From an uncultured Chloroflexota bacterium (GTDB taxonomy: Bacteria > Chloroflexota > Dehalococcoidia > SM23-28-2 > RBG-16-64-32), in contig CAJXNA010000004.1 of the NCBI GenBank assembly GCA_913056415.1, positions 1-24,506 on the forward strand: 24,506 nucleotides of DNA, written 5' to 3'. Position 1 is the stretch's first letter; each line of letters begins with the position of its first letter. Both the position numbers and the translations under genes were made by a program. Shown here piece after piece: positions 12,846 to 20,441 of this stretch. The notes below the pieces were generated by a model. The model was given only the letters and a program-made list of their open reading frames with translations. It made no database searches and was not told where the DNA came from.

Positions 12846-14354
12846 ATGATACTGAAGGATCTGGCTACTCACCTTCCGGGAGCGGATCTCGTCGGCTCCG
12901 GCGAGGTGGAGTTCAACGCCATCGAGTATGACTCGCGCCGCCTCCGACAGGGGGCACTGTTCGTGGCTGTGCCGGGGTTCACCGTGGATGGCCACAACTA
13001 TCTGCAGCAAGCGATCGCGGCCGGCGCGGCGGCTCTCCTAGTGCAGGCGGATCGCCGTCCCAAGTGGGCGGGGCTGGCTGTGCCCTGTCTGGCGGTGCCC
13101 GACACGCGCGCGGCGCTTGCTGCGGCAGCGGCCGCCTTCTTCGGCTGGCCGGCTCGACGGCTCACCGTCATCGGTGTCACCGGCACCGATGGCAAGACGA
13201 GCCTCAGCCACCTCATCACCCATGTCCTGGAGTCGGCGGGCGAGCGCGTGGGGCTGATAAGCACCGCGGAGAACCGGGCCGCCGGGCGTGCGCTTGCTGA
13301 CAGCGGCCGTTTCACCACGCCGCAGGCGCCGGAGGTGCAGTCCATGCTGGCGGAGATGGTGGAAGCCGGCTGCCGCCGCGCCGTGCTGGAGGCTACCTCC
13401 CACGGGCTGGCGCAGCACAGGCTCGACGGCTGCGAGTTCGACGTGGCGGTGATGACCAACGTGACCAGCGACCACATCGACTTCCACCGCTCGCAGGAGG
13501 AGTATCTGGCGGCGAAGGGCCGTCTGTTCCAAATGCTGGACACGGCTGTTGACAAGGGTATCGTCAAGACGGCCGTGCTGAATGTCGACGATTCTGCCCA
13601 CCGTCGCTTTCGGTCGCTGACCCAGGCCCGGGTCGCCACCTACGGGCTTGACGCTCCGGCAGACGTCACCGCGGTTGACCTGCGGCCGGACGGTTGGGGT
13701 GTGCGCTTCCATCTGCGGACCGCCGCCGAAGAGGCGGAGGTTCGATTGGGCCGGCCGGGGACGTTCAACGTGGCGAACGCCCTCGCGGCGGTGGCGACCT
13801 GCTTGGCGCTGGAACTGGAGCTGCCCTCCATCGTGCGGGGCCTGGAATCCTGGCCGGGAGCGCCGGGCCGGATGGAGCGCGTAGACGAGGGGCAGCCGTT
13901 CAGCGTCGTCGTCGATTTCGCTCACGCGCCGCTGTCGCTGCGGCGCGTCCTCACGGAGCTGCGCAGCAGCAGCCGCGGCCGCATCATCGCCGTCTTCGGT
14001 TGCATCGGTGAGCGGGAGGTGGACCGGCGCTACGCGATGGGGCAAGCGGCGGCGGAGCTGGCCGACTACACATACGTCACGGACGACAACCCGTACTCCG
14101 AGGACAGGGACGCTATCATCGCCGAGATCGCCCGCGGGCTGCGTGAGGCTGGCAAGAAGGAAGGCCACGACTTCGCTGTCGTGTCCGACCGGCGCGAGGC
14201 GATCGCCCAGGCGCTGGCGATGGCGGTGGACGAGGACGTCGTGCTTCTGGCCGGTAAGGGCCACGAGCGCGAGGTGCACCTGGCCGGCGGCTCATATGAG
14301 TGTGATGACCGTGAGGTGGCGCGGCGGGTGCTGGCCGAGCTGTTCCCCGCGTGA
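12846..14354 (+). CDS. murE: UDP-N-acetylmuramyl-tripeptide synthetase (MurE ligase)
   Basis: Cytoplasmic Mur ligase that adds the third residue of the peptidoglycan stem peptide with ATP; 502 residues with this start. Seen: the N-terminal YDSRRLRQGALFVAVPG segment, the ATP loop GVTGTDGKTS at 110-119, TSDHIDFH, and the carbamylated-lysine region YLAAKGRLF. Also present are DFAHAP and GKGHERE near the C-terminus. At the diamino-acid specificity position it has DNPY (414-417) instead of DNPR, which argues against meso-DAP as substrate. Chloroflexota often use L-ornithine, but the substrate cannot be fixed from this. I chose the ATG at 12846 because the family N-terminus begins here; an ATG at 12804 lies upstream of and across the rnpB terminator. 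No clear ribosome binding site is seen. Confidence 0.92.
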   Translation: MILKDLATHLPGADLVGSGEVEFNAIEYDSRRLRQGALFVAVPGFTVDGHNYLQQAIAAGAAALLVQADRRPKWAGLAVPCLAVPDTRAALAAAAAAFFGWPARRLTVIGVTGTDGKTSLSHLITHVLESAGERVGLISTAENRAAGRALADSGRFTTPQAPEVQSMLAEMVEAGCRRAVLEATSHGLAQHRLDGCEFDVAVMTNVTSDHIDFHRSQEEYLAAKGRLFQMLDTAVDKGIVKTAVLNVDDSAHRRFRSLTQARVATYGLDAPADVTAVDLRPDGWGVRFHLRTAAEEAEVRLGRPGTFNVANALAAVATCLALELELPSIVRGLESWPGAPGRMERVDEGQPFSVVVDFAHAPLSLRRVLTELRSSSRGRIIAVFGCIGEREVDRRYAMGQAAAELADYTYVTDDNPYSEDRDAIIAEIARGLREAGKKEGHDFAVVSDRREAIAQALAMAVDEDVVLLAGKGHEREVHLAGGSYECDDREVARRVLAELFPA

Positions 14355-14395
14355 GGATGAGGGCTACCCATATTCTTCAGTCTTCATCGGTACCC

Positions 14396-14425
14396 TTGTA
14401 GGGCGCTTGACGGGTGTGTTAGGAT
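14396..14425 (+). promoter_or_regulatory. Candidate promoter of the small leader-like transcript
   Basis: TTGTAG (14396-14401) and TAGGAT (14420-14425) with an 18-base spacer. An alternative -35, TTGACG at 14407-14412, lacks a good -10 at 17 bases. The expected start is near 14432, seven bases before the strong ribosome binding site. Confidence 0.4.
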
Positions 14426-14451
14426 GCTTTGCAGAAAAGGAGGTGATGTGA

Positions 14452-14523
14452 ATGGGTGATAGATCTAGCGATGGCCGTAGGCCTGTCCATTCGCACCGTC
14501 ACCTCTCCGAGGTGCAGGTGTAA
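14452..14523 (+). CDS. 23-residue leader peptide or small protein
   Basis: An ATG-to-TAA frame of 23 codons. Its ribosome binding site AAGGAGGTGA (14437-14446) is fully complementary to the 3' end of 16S rRNA and lies eight bases from the ATG, about as strong as such a site can be. The peptide is polar (many Arg, Ser, His; HSHRH near residues 13-17) with no membrane helix. Its second half lies within a long RNA stem, so ribosome position would change folding of the transcript. Possible roles are leader peptide or small protein. I do not recognise the sequence. Confidence 0.5.
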   Translation: MGDRSSDGRRPVHSHRHLSEVQV

Positions 14524-14562
14524 TAGCTGAAAGGCGCGTGGACAGGTCTACGTGCCTAGCGC

Positions 14563-14592
14563 AAAAAACCAGCCGATCGCGGCTGGTTTTTT
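14563..14592 (+). terminator. Strong intrinsic terminator before birA
   Basis: Six A, then CCAGCC, a six-base loop, GGCTGG and six T: a 12-pair perfect stem. Because of the A and T runs it could act in both directions. It ends 28 bases before the birA start. Confidence 0.88.
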
Positions 14593-14620
14593 GTTGCCCG
14601 CGTGGGCTATCCTTCCTTCG

Positions 14621-15400
14621 ATGGCTATGCAGCTTAATCTGACGCTTGTGGAGGAGCGGCTCAAGACTCGCTGTGTGGGCAGAAACCTCCTCTACCTGAC
14701 GCGGACTCCCTCTACGCAGGACGTGGCCCGTGCGGAGGCAAAGCGAGGCGCCCCGGAGGGCACCGTCGTCCTCGCGGAGGAGCAGACGGCTGGGCGTGGC
14801 CGCCGGGGTCGCTCCTGGGTTTCGCCGGCGGGGAAGAACCTGTACCTCACCCTGGTCATGCAGCCGCCGGCCGCACAGCTTCGCGTCCTAAGCATCGTCT
14901 CACCGCTGGCGGTAGCGGAGGCGCTGGAGGAGGCTGTAGGGCTGCCGTCGCGCATCAAGTGGCCCAACGACGTGCTCGTTGGAGGCCGCAAGATCGCGGG
15001 CATACTCATCGAGACGGAGTTGGTGGGCGAGGCCGTTAAGTACGCCCTCGTAGGCATTGGGCTGAACGTGAACTTGGACGTGGGGGCAGCGCCGGAGATC
15101 GCCGATATCGCTACCAGCGTGCGACGGGAGCTGGGCCGCGACGGCTCGCGCGAGGAGCTGCTGGCGGCGCTGCTCAACGCCTTCGAGGCGCGCTATTCGG
15201 AGGCGCTGGAGAGCGACGCTGTCTTCCGGGCCTGGCGGTCGCGACTGGAGACGTTGGGACAGCGGGTGCGCGCCACGCTGGGCGAGCGCGTGGTGGAGGG
15301 CGTGGCCGAGGACGTTGACGCCGACGGCAGCCTGCTGATCAGGCGCGAGGACGGCTCCCTGGCGACCGTGGAAGCGGGCGACGTCACCCTTAGTGCCTAG
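14621..15400 (+). CDS. birA: Biotin--[acetyl-CoA-carboxylase] ligase (BirA, no HTH domain)
   Basis: Activates biotin with ATP and attaches it to the BCCP lysine, needed by acetyl-CoA carboxylase for malonyl-CoA supply. With the ATG at 14621 it has 259 residues, the length of the class I form without the N-terminal DNA-binding domain, so it cannot act as a BirA-type repressor. Seen: EEQTAGRGRRGRSW (biotinyl-AMP loop, GRGRRGR at 58-64), KWPNDVLV (113-117 for KWPND) and KIAGILIE. A small C-terminal SH3-like domain is also present. An ATG two codons later (14627) is equally possible. A GTG at 14552 would run through the terminator and was rejected. No good ribosome binding site or promoter is visible. 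It converges on the slipin gene with nine bases between stops. Confidence 0.93.
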   Translation: MAMQLNLTLVEERLKTRCVGRNLLYLTRTPSTQDVARAEAKRGAPEGTVVLAEEQTAGRGRRGRSWVSPAGKNLYLTLVMQPPAAQLRVLSIVSPLAVAEALEEAVGLPSRIKWPNDVLVGGRKIAGILIETELVGEAVKYALVGIGLNVNLDVGAAPEIADIATSVRRELGRDGSREELLAALLNAFEARYSEALESDAVFRAWRSRLETLGQRVRATLGERVVEGVAEDVDADGSLLIRREDGSLATVEAGDVTLSA

Positions 15401-15409
15401 GCGCGGCTC

Positions 15410-16273
15410 CTAACCCTTCTTCCCCTCTTTCTCCACCGGCACCTGGCTACGGCCGCCGCCCTGCCCGCCGCTATCGCCCCCCGTGCCCCGCATGAACTGG
15501 CTGATGATGTCGATCGGCACCGGGAAGATTATCGTGCTCTGACGCTCCGTCGAGATCTCGGTCAGGGTCTGGAGGTAGCGCAGCTGGAGCGTGGTGGGTG
15601 TGGCGGCCATAATCTTGCCGGCTTGGGCCAGCTTCTCGGCCGCCTGGAATTCGCCCTCGGCGTGGATGATCTTGGCGCGGCGCTCCCGCTCGGCCTCGGC
15701 CTGCTTGGCCATGGCGCGGATCATCTCCGGGGGCAACCCGATGTCGCGCACCTCGACGATCGTCACCTTGACGCCCCAGGGCTCGGTCGCCTCGTCGATG
15801 ATCTGCTGCAACTGCTGGTTGACCTGATCTCGCTTGATCAGCAGTTCGTCCAGTTCGGACTGGCCGAGGACACTGCGCAGGGTGGTCTGAGCCACCAGAG
15901 AGGTAGCGCGGACGTAGTCCATCACCTTGACCACGGCATCGTTCGGGCTTGTGACGCGGAAGTAGACGACGGCGTCTACCTTGACGGTGACGTTGTCGCG
16001 GGTGATGACGTCCTGGCGTGGGACGTCCATGGTGACGATACGCAGGTCCACGATCACCATCCGCTCTACGATGGGGATGATGAGGAACAGCCCCGGCCCG
16101 CGGGCGCCGACGAGCCGTCCCAGGCGAAAGATGACGCCCCGTTGGTACTCGGGGACGATCTTCACCGCCAGGGGGAACAGGGGAATCACGAGGAAATACC
16201 CCATGACTGTCAACATCCGCGACAAAAAGCTATTGCCCGCCGGCGCGGCGTCTGGTTCTGGCTGAGTGGACAT
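15410..16273 (-). CDS. Slipin / SPFH (band 7) membrane protein
   Basis: Stomatin-like protein of 287 residues that forms oligomeric assemblies on the inner membrane, usually with an NfeD partner. Seen: an N-terminal hydrophobic helix (about 20-40), then the SPFH domain starting YQRGVIFRLGRLVGARGPGLF. TMDVPRQDVITRDNVTVKVDAVVYFRV and the slipin motif WGVKVTIVEVRDIGLPPEM are characteristic. A charged coiled coil (AKQAEAERERRAKIIHAEGE) follows, then a Gly/Ser/Lys-rich tail. The ATG at 16271-16273 is five bases after the nfeD stop, and its AAGGAG lies in the last nfeD codons. The pair is the classic stomatin operon, in which the NfeD protease can cleave the stomatin C-terminal region in archaeal homologues. 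Confidence 0.94.
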   Translation of the reverse strand: MSTQPEPDAAPAGNSFLSRMLTVMGYFLVIPLFPLAVKIVPEYQRGVIFRLGRLVGARGPGLFLIIPIVERMVIVDLRIVTMDVPRQDVITRDNVTVKVDAVVYFRVTSPNDAVVKVMDYVRATSLVAQTTLRSVLGQSELDELLIKRDQVNQQLQQIIDEATEPWGVKVTIVEVRDIGLPPEMIRAMAKQAEAERERRAKIIHAEGEFQAAEKLAQAGKIMAATPTTLQLRYLQTLTEISTERQSTIIFPVPIDIISQFMRGTGGDSGGQGGGRSQVPVEKEGKKG

Positions 16274-16278
16274 AAGCG

Positions 16279-17646
16279 TTATTCTCCTTCCGGTTGCTGC
16301 TGTTGTTGCTGCTGCTTCCTGACCTTCAGTCTAAGGCCTTGAACCTCCGTAATCACTACATGCTCCCCGCGCTGGATCGCGCCCTCCTCCGATTCAGCCG
16401 ACCACATCTCTCCATCGAAGAAGACAAATCCTGTGGGATCGAGGGGAGAGCGGACCACGGCGCTGCGGCCGATGGCGGTCTCTATCCCCACCTGGGCGGG
16501 CATCCTGCGGATGCGGACGATGTTCACCAGCACGAAGACAACCATGGCTCCCATAGTGGCGGCCAGCCCGATGAGCAACGATCGGGAGACCTGGAACTCC
16601 GGCGGGTTGCCGCTGGTGAGGAGGAGGCCGCCCAGGATCAGGGCGACAACACCTCCGCCGCCTAATATCCCTCCGCTGGGCACGAAGATCTCCAGCCCGA
16701 ATAGGACGAAGGCGAAGATAATCAGGGCCACGCCCGCCTCGTTGAACGGTATCACGCTCAAGGAGAAGAACCCCAGTATCAGGGCGATGACCCCGAACAC
16801 ACCGGGGAATATCACCCCCGGGTTGACGATCTCGATGAAGATCGCCAGGGAGCCTAACGATAGCAGCAAAAGCGCGATGTTCGGATCGGCGATCAGGTCC
16901 AGAAACCGCTCGGTGAGGCTCATGTTGTTAAACACGACGTCCGCGTCCGCTGTCTGGATTGTGACCTGCCGACCAGAACTCAGGGTGACCTCGCGTCCGT
17001 CTATCGAGTCCAGCAGTTCGTCCAGGTCGCCTGCAACGAAGTCGACGATGTTCTTGTCTACGGCCTCCCTAGCCGTGTAGGCCCGTGCCTCGGTGACAGT
17101 CTCCTCCAGCGCCTGGGAGTTCCTCCCCCTCACATCGGCGATGCTCCTTATGAGGGCCCTTGTGTCTTCCTCTATCTTCTTCTCCAGCGTCGTTGGCACA
17201 TCCTCTCCGCCAGTAGTAATAGGGGAGGCAGCCCCGATGTTGGTGCCCGGCGCCATGACGGCCACGTTGGCGGCGGCCGTGATGAACGTCCCCGCCGAAG
17301 CCGCCCGAGCCCCTCGTGGGGATACATAGACGACGAGAGGGACTTCGGCGCCGAGGATCCTTTGCACAATATCGCGTGTCGAACTCAGCAGGCCGCCCGG
17401 CGTGTCCAGCCGGATCACCACGGCCGACGCATCCTCGTCTTCAGCGGCGTCTATGCCGCGGTCCAGGTATCGCTCCATCACGGGCCCAACGATGCCGTCG
17501 GTTGTTAGAATGTGGATAGCGTCCGCAGGCGCTCCCGGCCCGCCGCCGCAGGCGAAGCCGATCACTCCCAAGACGATGAACACGGCGGCGATGGTCAGCC
17601 GCAGGGAGCGGACGGGAGAAAACGATACGCTGCCGAAAGCGGTCAT
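16279..17646 (-). CDS. nfeD: Long-form NfeD: ClpP-like membrane serine protease with OB domain
   Basis: Membrane-bound protease partner of slipin, 455 residues. Domains in order: an N-terminal hydrophobic segment (about 15-33, ending in C33 with only a weak lipobox); a ClpP-class protease domain (about 42-235) with nucleophile S117 in AASAGTF and candidate Lys K156/K157 (EKKIEEDTRALIRSIA), matching the Ser-Lys dyad of PH1510; four to five membrane helices (about 255-385); and a C-terminal NfeD OB-fold domain. RLDTPGGLL and MAPGTNIGAASPI are family motifs. The end carries seven glutamines encoded by CAG/CAA repeats (16294-16314). The ATG at 17644-17646 lies 35 bases after a TATAAT box. Confidence 0.94.
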   Translation of the reverse strand: MTAFGSVSFSPVRSLRLTIAAVFIVLGVIGFACGGGPGAPADAIHILTTDGIVGPVMERYLDRGIDAAEDEDASAVVIRLDTPGGLLSSTRDIVQRILGAEVPLVVYVSPRGARAASAGTFITAAANVAVMAPGTNIGAASPITTGGEDVPTTLEKKIEEDTRALIRSIADVRGRNSQALEETVTEARAYTAREAVDKNIVDFVAGDLDELLDSIDGREVTLSSGRQVTIQTADADVVFNNMSLTERFLDLIADPNIALLLLSLGSLAIFIEIVNPGVIFPGVFGVIALILGFFSLSVIPFNEAGVALIIFAFVLFGLEIFVPSGGILGGGGVVALILGGLLLTSGNPPEFQVSRSLLIGLAATMGAMVVFVLVNIVRIRRMPAQVGIETAIGRSAVVRSPLDPTGFVFFDGEMWSAESEEGAIQRGEHVVITEVQGLRLKVRKQQQQQQQPEGE

Positions 17647-17681
17647 GTATGGAGTCTCGGAGCAATGGACGATGCAACGAC

Positions 17682-17687
17682 ATTATA
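17682..17687 (-). promoter_or_regulatory. -10 box of the nfeD-slipin promoter
   Basis: A perfect TATAAT on the minus strand, preceded by a weak -35 (CGGCAC region). It is back-to-back with the his promoter in the 126-base divergent gap. Confidence 0.6.
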
Positions 17688-17715
17688 CAGTGGGCGAGCG
17701 GATGGTGCCGGTTCG

Positions 17716-17744
17716 TTGAATGGGCGCTGGCGCTGCGCTAGAAT
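17716..17744 (+). promoter_or_regulatory. Sigma70-type promoter of the histidine cluster
   Basis: TTGAAT (17716-17721), a 17-base spacer and TAGAAT (17739-17744). The start site near 17751 gives a leader of about 22 bases. That is too short for a histidine attenuator or T-box, so regulation by leader RNA is unlikely. Confidence 0.7.
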
Positions 17745-17772
17745 GAGGCACACCCCGCAGGAGATACATCGT

Positions 17773-18996
17773 ATGGATAAACCTACGCGCTGTCGCGGCA
17801 TGCGCGATATGCTGCCGGACGAGATGAGACGTTTTCGCCGCGTGGAAGAGGCGTTCCGAGCGGCCTGCCTTGGCTGGGGATACGAGGAGATTCGCACCCC
17901 GGTCCTGGAGTATCTCCACCTGTTCACCACGGCCGGAACTCTCTCGCCCCAGATGCTGGGCCGCGTCTACTCGTTCCTCGACTGGGATGGCTGGAGCGGC
18001 GAGCGCGTAGTGCTCCGGCCCGACTCCACAATCCCCTCGGCGCGGCTGTACGCCGACTCCCTGGACGGCGGCGACGTGGCCAAGCTGTTCTACGTCCAGA
18101 ATGTGTTTCGCTTCGCGGAGGGCGACGAATCGCGAGAGGACTGGCAGTGCGGGGTTGAGCTCATCGGAGATAGCCAGCCCCAGGGTGATATTGAGCTTGT
18201 TCTGCTGGGGCGTGAGGTTCTCACTCACCTCGGCCTGCAGGTCGAGGTGAGGCTCTCCCACCCTGGGCTGGTGCGGGCGGTGCTGGCGCGGGCGGGGCTG
18301 GACGCCTCGGAGCAGCTAGCGCTGTACGACCGCATCCTGGATGGGGACGATTCGGCGCTTCGGGAGCTACAGGAGCGGTTGCCTGAAGTGGGCGGCTCTC
18401 TGGAGATGCTCCTGTCCATGGAAGGCGAAGGCGTGGCCTACCTCGGCAACCTGCGCAGCAGCTTCGGCGGGAGTATCCCCGAGCTGGAGCGGTCGTTAGA
18501 CGAACTTGCTGTGGTGGCCGGCGCGCTTGAAGGCCTGGGCTGTCGTTGTCTGATATCGGCGGCGATGGTGCGAAACTTCGAGTACTATACCGGACCGGCG
18601 TTCCAGTTCGAGGTTGCGGGCCGCCGGGTCGGTAGCGGTGGACGCTACGACGCTCTGTTGTCGCTTATCGGCGGTCGGCAGGTGCCCGCGTCCGGTTTCG
18701 CCCTGGAAGCTGGAGCACTGGCCGGGTTGCTGTCGATGGAGGCGTCCGAGCGACGGATCGCCACGGTCGCCGTCAAGGCGGCCGACGGCGAGGCGCTGGC
18801 GTTGGCGTTCCGTCTGGCATCCACCCTGCGGGCCGAAGGGCTGACCGTTCAGGTGGCGGGAACGGCGCCGGATGGCGGCCCAAGCGTGGAAGTCGCGGGC
18901 GAAGAGTTCGTGCTCTCCGGCGTAGGCGGGAAGGCTCGTCGTTTGGCGAGCGTGGAGGCAGTGGCGGAGGCGCTGCGAGAGTCCGGCTGTGATTAA
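17773..18996 (+). CDS. hisZ: ATP phosphoribosyltransferase regulatory subunit HisZ
   Basis: Histidyl-tRNA-synthetase-like protein that activates the short form of HisG and carries histidine feedback inhibition. The 407 residues contain the class II synthetase fold: CRGMRDMLPDEM at the N-terminus, motif 2 region LRPDSTIPSARLYA, and late GSGGRYDALL with PASGFALEAG. The synthetase His-binding motif RGLDYY is altered to RNFEYYTG, and LRPDxTxP is the HisZ form rather than the LRPExT of real HisRS, so tRNA charging is unlikely. A C-terminal piece (about 325-407) resembles an anticodon-binding-like domain. ATG at 17773 is preceded by AGGAGA eight bases upstream. It overlaps hisG by eight bases, which supports a HisZ-HisG complex. 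Confidence 0.87.
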   Translation: MDKPTRCRGMRDMLPDEMRRFRRVEEAFRAACLGWGYEEIRTPVLEYLHLFTTAGTLSPQMLGRVYSFLDWDGWSGERVVLRPDSTIPSARLYADSLDGGDVAKLFYVQNVFRFAEGDESREDWQCGVELIGDSQPQGDIELVLLGREVLTHLGLQVEVRLSHPGLVRAVLARAGLDASEQLALYDRILDGDDSALRELQERLPEVGGSLEMLLSMEGEGVAYLGNLRSSFGGSIPELERSLDELAVVAGALEGLGCRCLISAAMVRNFEYYTGPAFQFEVAGRRVGSGGRYDALLSLIGGRQVPASGFALEAGALAGLLSMEASERRIATVAVKAADGEALALAFRLASTLRAEGLTVQVAGTAPDGGPSVEVAGEEFVLSGVGGKARRLASVEAVAEALRESGCD

Positions 18997-20404
18997 GCTC
19001 GCCCTCCCTGCGGGTGACCTGCGCACCCCCGTCTCTAACGTTCTCGATTCGGCCGGGCTGAGGGTCGAAGGCTATGGCGAGGGCTCCCGCACCTACATCC
19101 TCAGGGTTGGCGGGCACGAGGGGGTGATCGCGCGAGTCTTCCGTGAGAAGGACATCCCGATACAGATCGCGCTCGGCAACTACGACCTCGGCGTGTGTGG
19201 TTTAGCGTGGATCGAGGAGCTGCGCGCCCGGTTTCCCCAGCACCCGGTGGTGCCGCTGCGGGACATGGGCGTTGGGCGCTCGGGGTTGTACGTAGCGTCG
19301 GCGGCGGACGGTGGCCGTGAGGTCTCTTCGCTGGGCGGCCGGCGCGGCCTCCGCATCGCCAGCGAGTATCCGAACCTCGCGGAGGCGTTCGCTCTGGCGG
19401 CGAGGCTGCCCGCCTACCGCGTGCAGGCGGTATGGGGAGCGGCCGAGGCGTATCCCCCCGAGGACGCAGACCTGGCGGTTATAACCGCCGCAGATGAGGC
19501 TGCGGTGTCCACTCACGGTCTCATCCCCCTGCATCGCCTATTGGACGGCTCCGCCTGGCTAATTGCAAACGCCGGTAGCCTGGCGAGGAAGGACCTGAGC
19601 CCCTTGCTGGACCTACTGGCACGCGGCACTAGCCAGGGAGAAACGCCGCACCTGCGCCTGCCGCCACCGCTGCCGACGGGGGCCCAGAGCCGGCCGGCGG
19701 CCCCATTGCGCGCTGAGACGCTTCGGATGGCGTTGCCGGACGGTCACCAGCAGCGGCACGTGGTGGCGGCGCTCCGGGATGCCGGTCTTCTGCCTCCCCG
19801 AGGTTACGACGAATCGCAGTGCCTGCGCCGGCCCGAGAGTCCCATCGAGGGGCTGGAGATCAAGGTGATCCGCCCGCATGACATGCCTCAGCTCGTCGCC
19901 ACGGGCGAAATGGATCTGGCGGTGACCGGTCGAGACTGTGTCAACGAGCACCTGAGTCGGTTCCCCTCCAGTCCTATCGAGGAAGTGATTGACCTGCAGC
20001 GGGCTCAGTTCAACCTCGCCGCGGTCGTAAGTGAGGGGGTGACTGCGTCCGACCTGAGTGGCGCCCTGGCGCACTGGCGGGCGCAGGGGCGGCAGGTGAT
20101 CCGCGTGGCCTCCGAGTTTCCCGGCATCGCCGACGCCTACGCCCGTAGCCGTCACCTGGGGCGATATCAGGTCATACCTATCGCCGGGGCCTCCGAGGGC
20201 TTTGTGCCTGAGGACGCCGAACTGCTGATCGAAGGCACCGAGACCGGCAAGACTCTCGTTGAGAACGGGCTCAAGCCTATAGAGCTGCTGTTCCGCTCCA
20301 CGACCTGCCTTGTCGCGGGCAAGGGACGAAAATTCCGGGGCCGCCGCCGTGAGGTGTTCGGCCACGTACTGTCTGCGCTGCGGTCGTCCACGAAGGCGGC
20401 GTAG
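18989..20404 (+). CDS. hisG: Tandem double-domain ATP phosphoribosyltransferase (HisG-HisG fusion)
   Basis: First enzyme of histidine synthesis (ATP plus PRPP to phosphoribosyl-ATP). Its 471 residues are about twice a short HisG. Two HisG copies are visible: about 2-205 and 244-450. Matching segments are LRIASEYPNLAEAFA (121-135) against IRVASEFPGIADAYA (371-385), YDLGVCGL against MDLAVTGR, and WGAAEAYPPEDADLAV against AGASEGFVPEDAELLI. The PRPP loop is kept only in the second copy (EGTETGKTL, 415-423); the first has ITAADEAAV (165-173). The usual ALPKGRL near each start is ALPAGDL and ALPDGHQ. A Pro-rich linker joins the copies (about 215-240). Start GTG at 18989 overlaps hisZ by eight bases. 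The second copy is the probable catalyst; the first may be structural or regulatory. Confidence 0.85.
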   Translation: MIKLALPAGDLRTPVSNVLDSAGLRVEGYGEGSRTYILRVGGHEGVIARVFREKDIPIQIALGNYDLGVCGLAWIEELRARFPQHPVVPLRDMGVGRSGLYVASAADGGREVSSLGGRRGLRIASEYPNLAEAFALAARLPAYRVQAVWGAAEAYPPEDADLAVITAADEAAVSTHGLIPLHRLLDGSAWLIANAGSLARKDLSPLLDLLARGTSQGETPHLRLPPPLPTGAQSRPAAPLRAETLRMALPDGHQQRHVVAALRDAGLLPPRGYDESQCLRRPESPIEGLEIKVIRPHDMPQLVATGEMDLAVTGRDCVNEHLSRFPSSPIEEVIDLQRAQFNLAAVVSEGVTASDLSGALAHWRAQGRQVIRVASEFPGIADAYARSRHLGRYQVIPIAGASEGFVPEDAELLIEGTETGKTLVENGLKPIELLFRSTTCLVAGKGRKFRGRRREVFGHVLSALRSSTKAA

Positions 20405-20413
20405 ACGGTCTGA

Positions 20414-20419
20414 TACAAT
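20414..20419 (+). promoter_or_regulatory. Extended -10 promoter before the phospholipase C-like gene
   Basis: TGA-TACAAT, 23 bases before the ATG at 20442, with no good -35. It would allow the next gene, and hisD onward, to be transcribed separately from hisZ-hisG. Confidence 0.45.
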
Positions 20420-20441
20420 TGCCGCGAGGTCAGAAGTTGAA

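Larger units (their letters stand above)
14432..14592 (+). ncRNA. Structured leader-like RNA upstream of birA
   Basis: A compact unit of about 160 bases. A long stem pairs 14473-14489 with 14539-14556 (14 consecutive pairs, one G-U, then three more after a bulge). Inside it, CACCTC-TCC-GAGGTG forms a hairpin (14500-14514). The same TCACCTC (14499-14505) can instead pair perfectly with GAGGTGA of the ribosome binding site (14440-14446), so two mutually exclusive folds exist. A strong terminator closes the unit and birA follows with no visible promoter of its own. This could be an attenuator for birA or a free small RNA; I do not recognise a known family. Confidence 0.5.

Noticed and set aside
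13038..14279. Long open frame (413 codons) on the minus strand opposite murE
   Set aside because: It lies entirely antisense to a clear murE; the translation has no recognisable motif and is explained by GC-rich codon bias. Similar antisense frames oppose hisC (22623-23534), the recombinase-like gene and hisG.
14432..14592. SRP RNA or T-box leader at the birA leader position
   Set aside because: The conserved SRP domain IV loop and the T-box AGGGTGG motif are both absent.
14552..14620. GTG start at 14552 for birA
   Set aside because: The extension is the RNA stem and terminator sequence and has no family similarity.
17745..17772. Histidine attenuator leader before hisZ
   Set aside because: The leader is about 22 bases, with no His-rich peptide or terminator.
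20310..20441. Longer N-terminus for the phospholipase C-like protein
   Set aside because: It is an Arg-rich out-of-frame reading of the hisG end; the family N-terminus with its His ligand begins at 20442.
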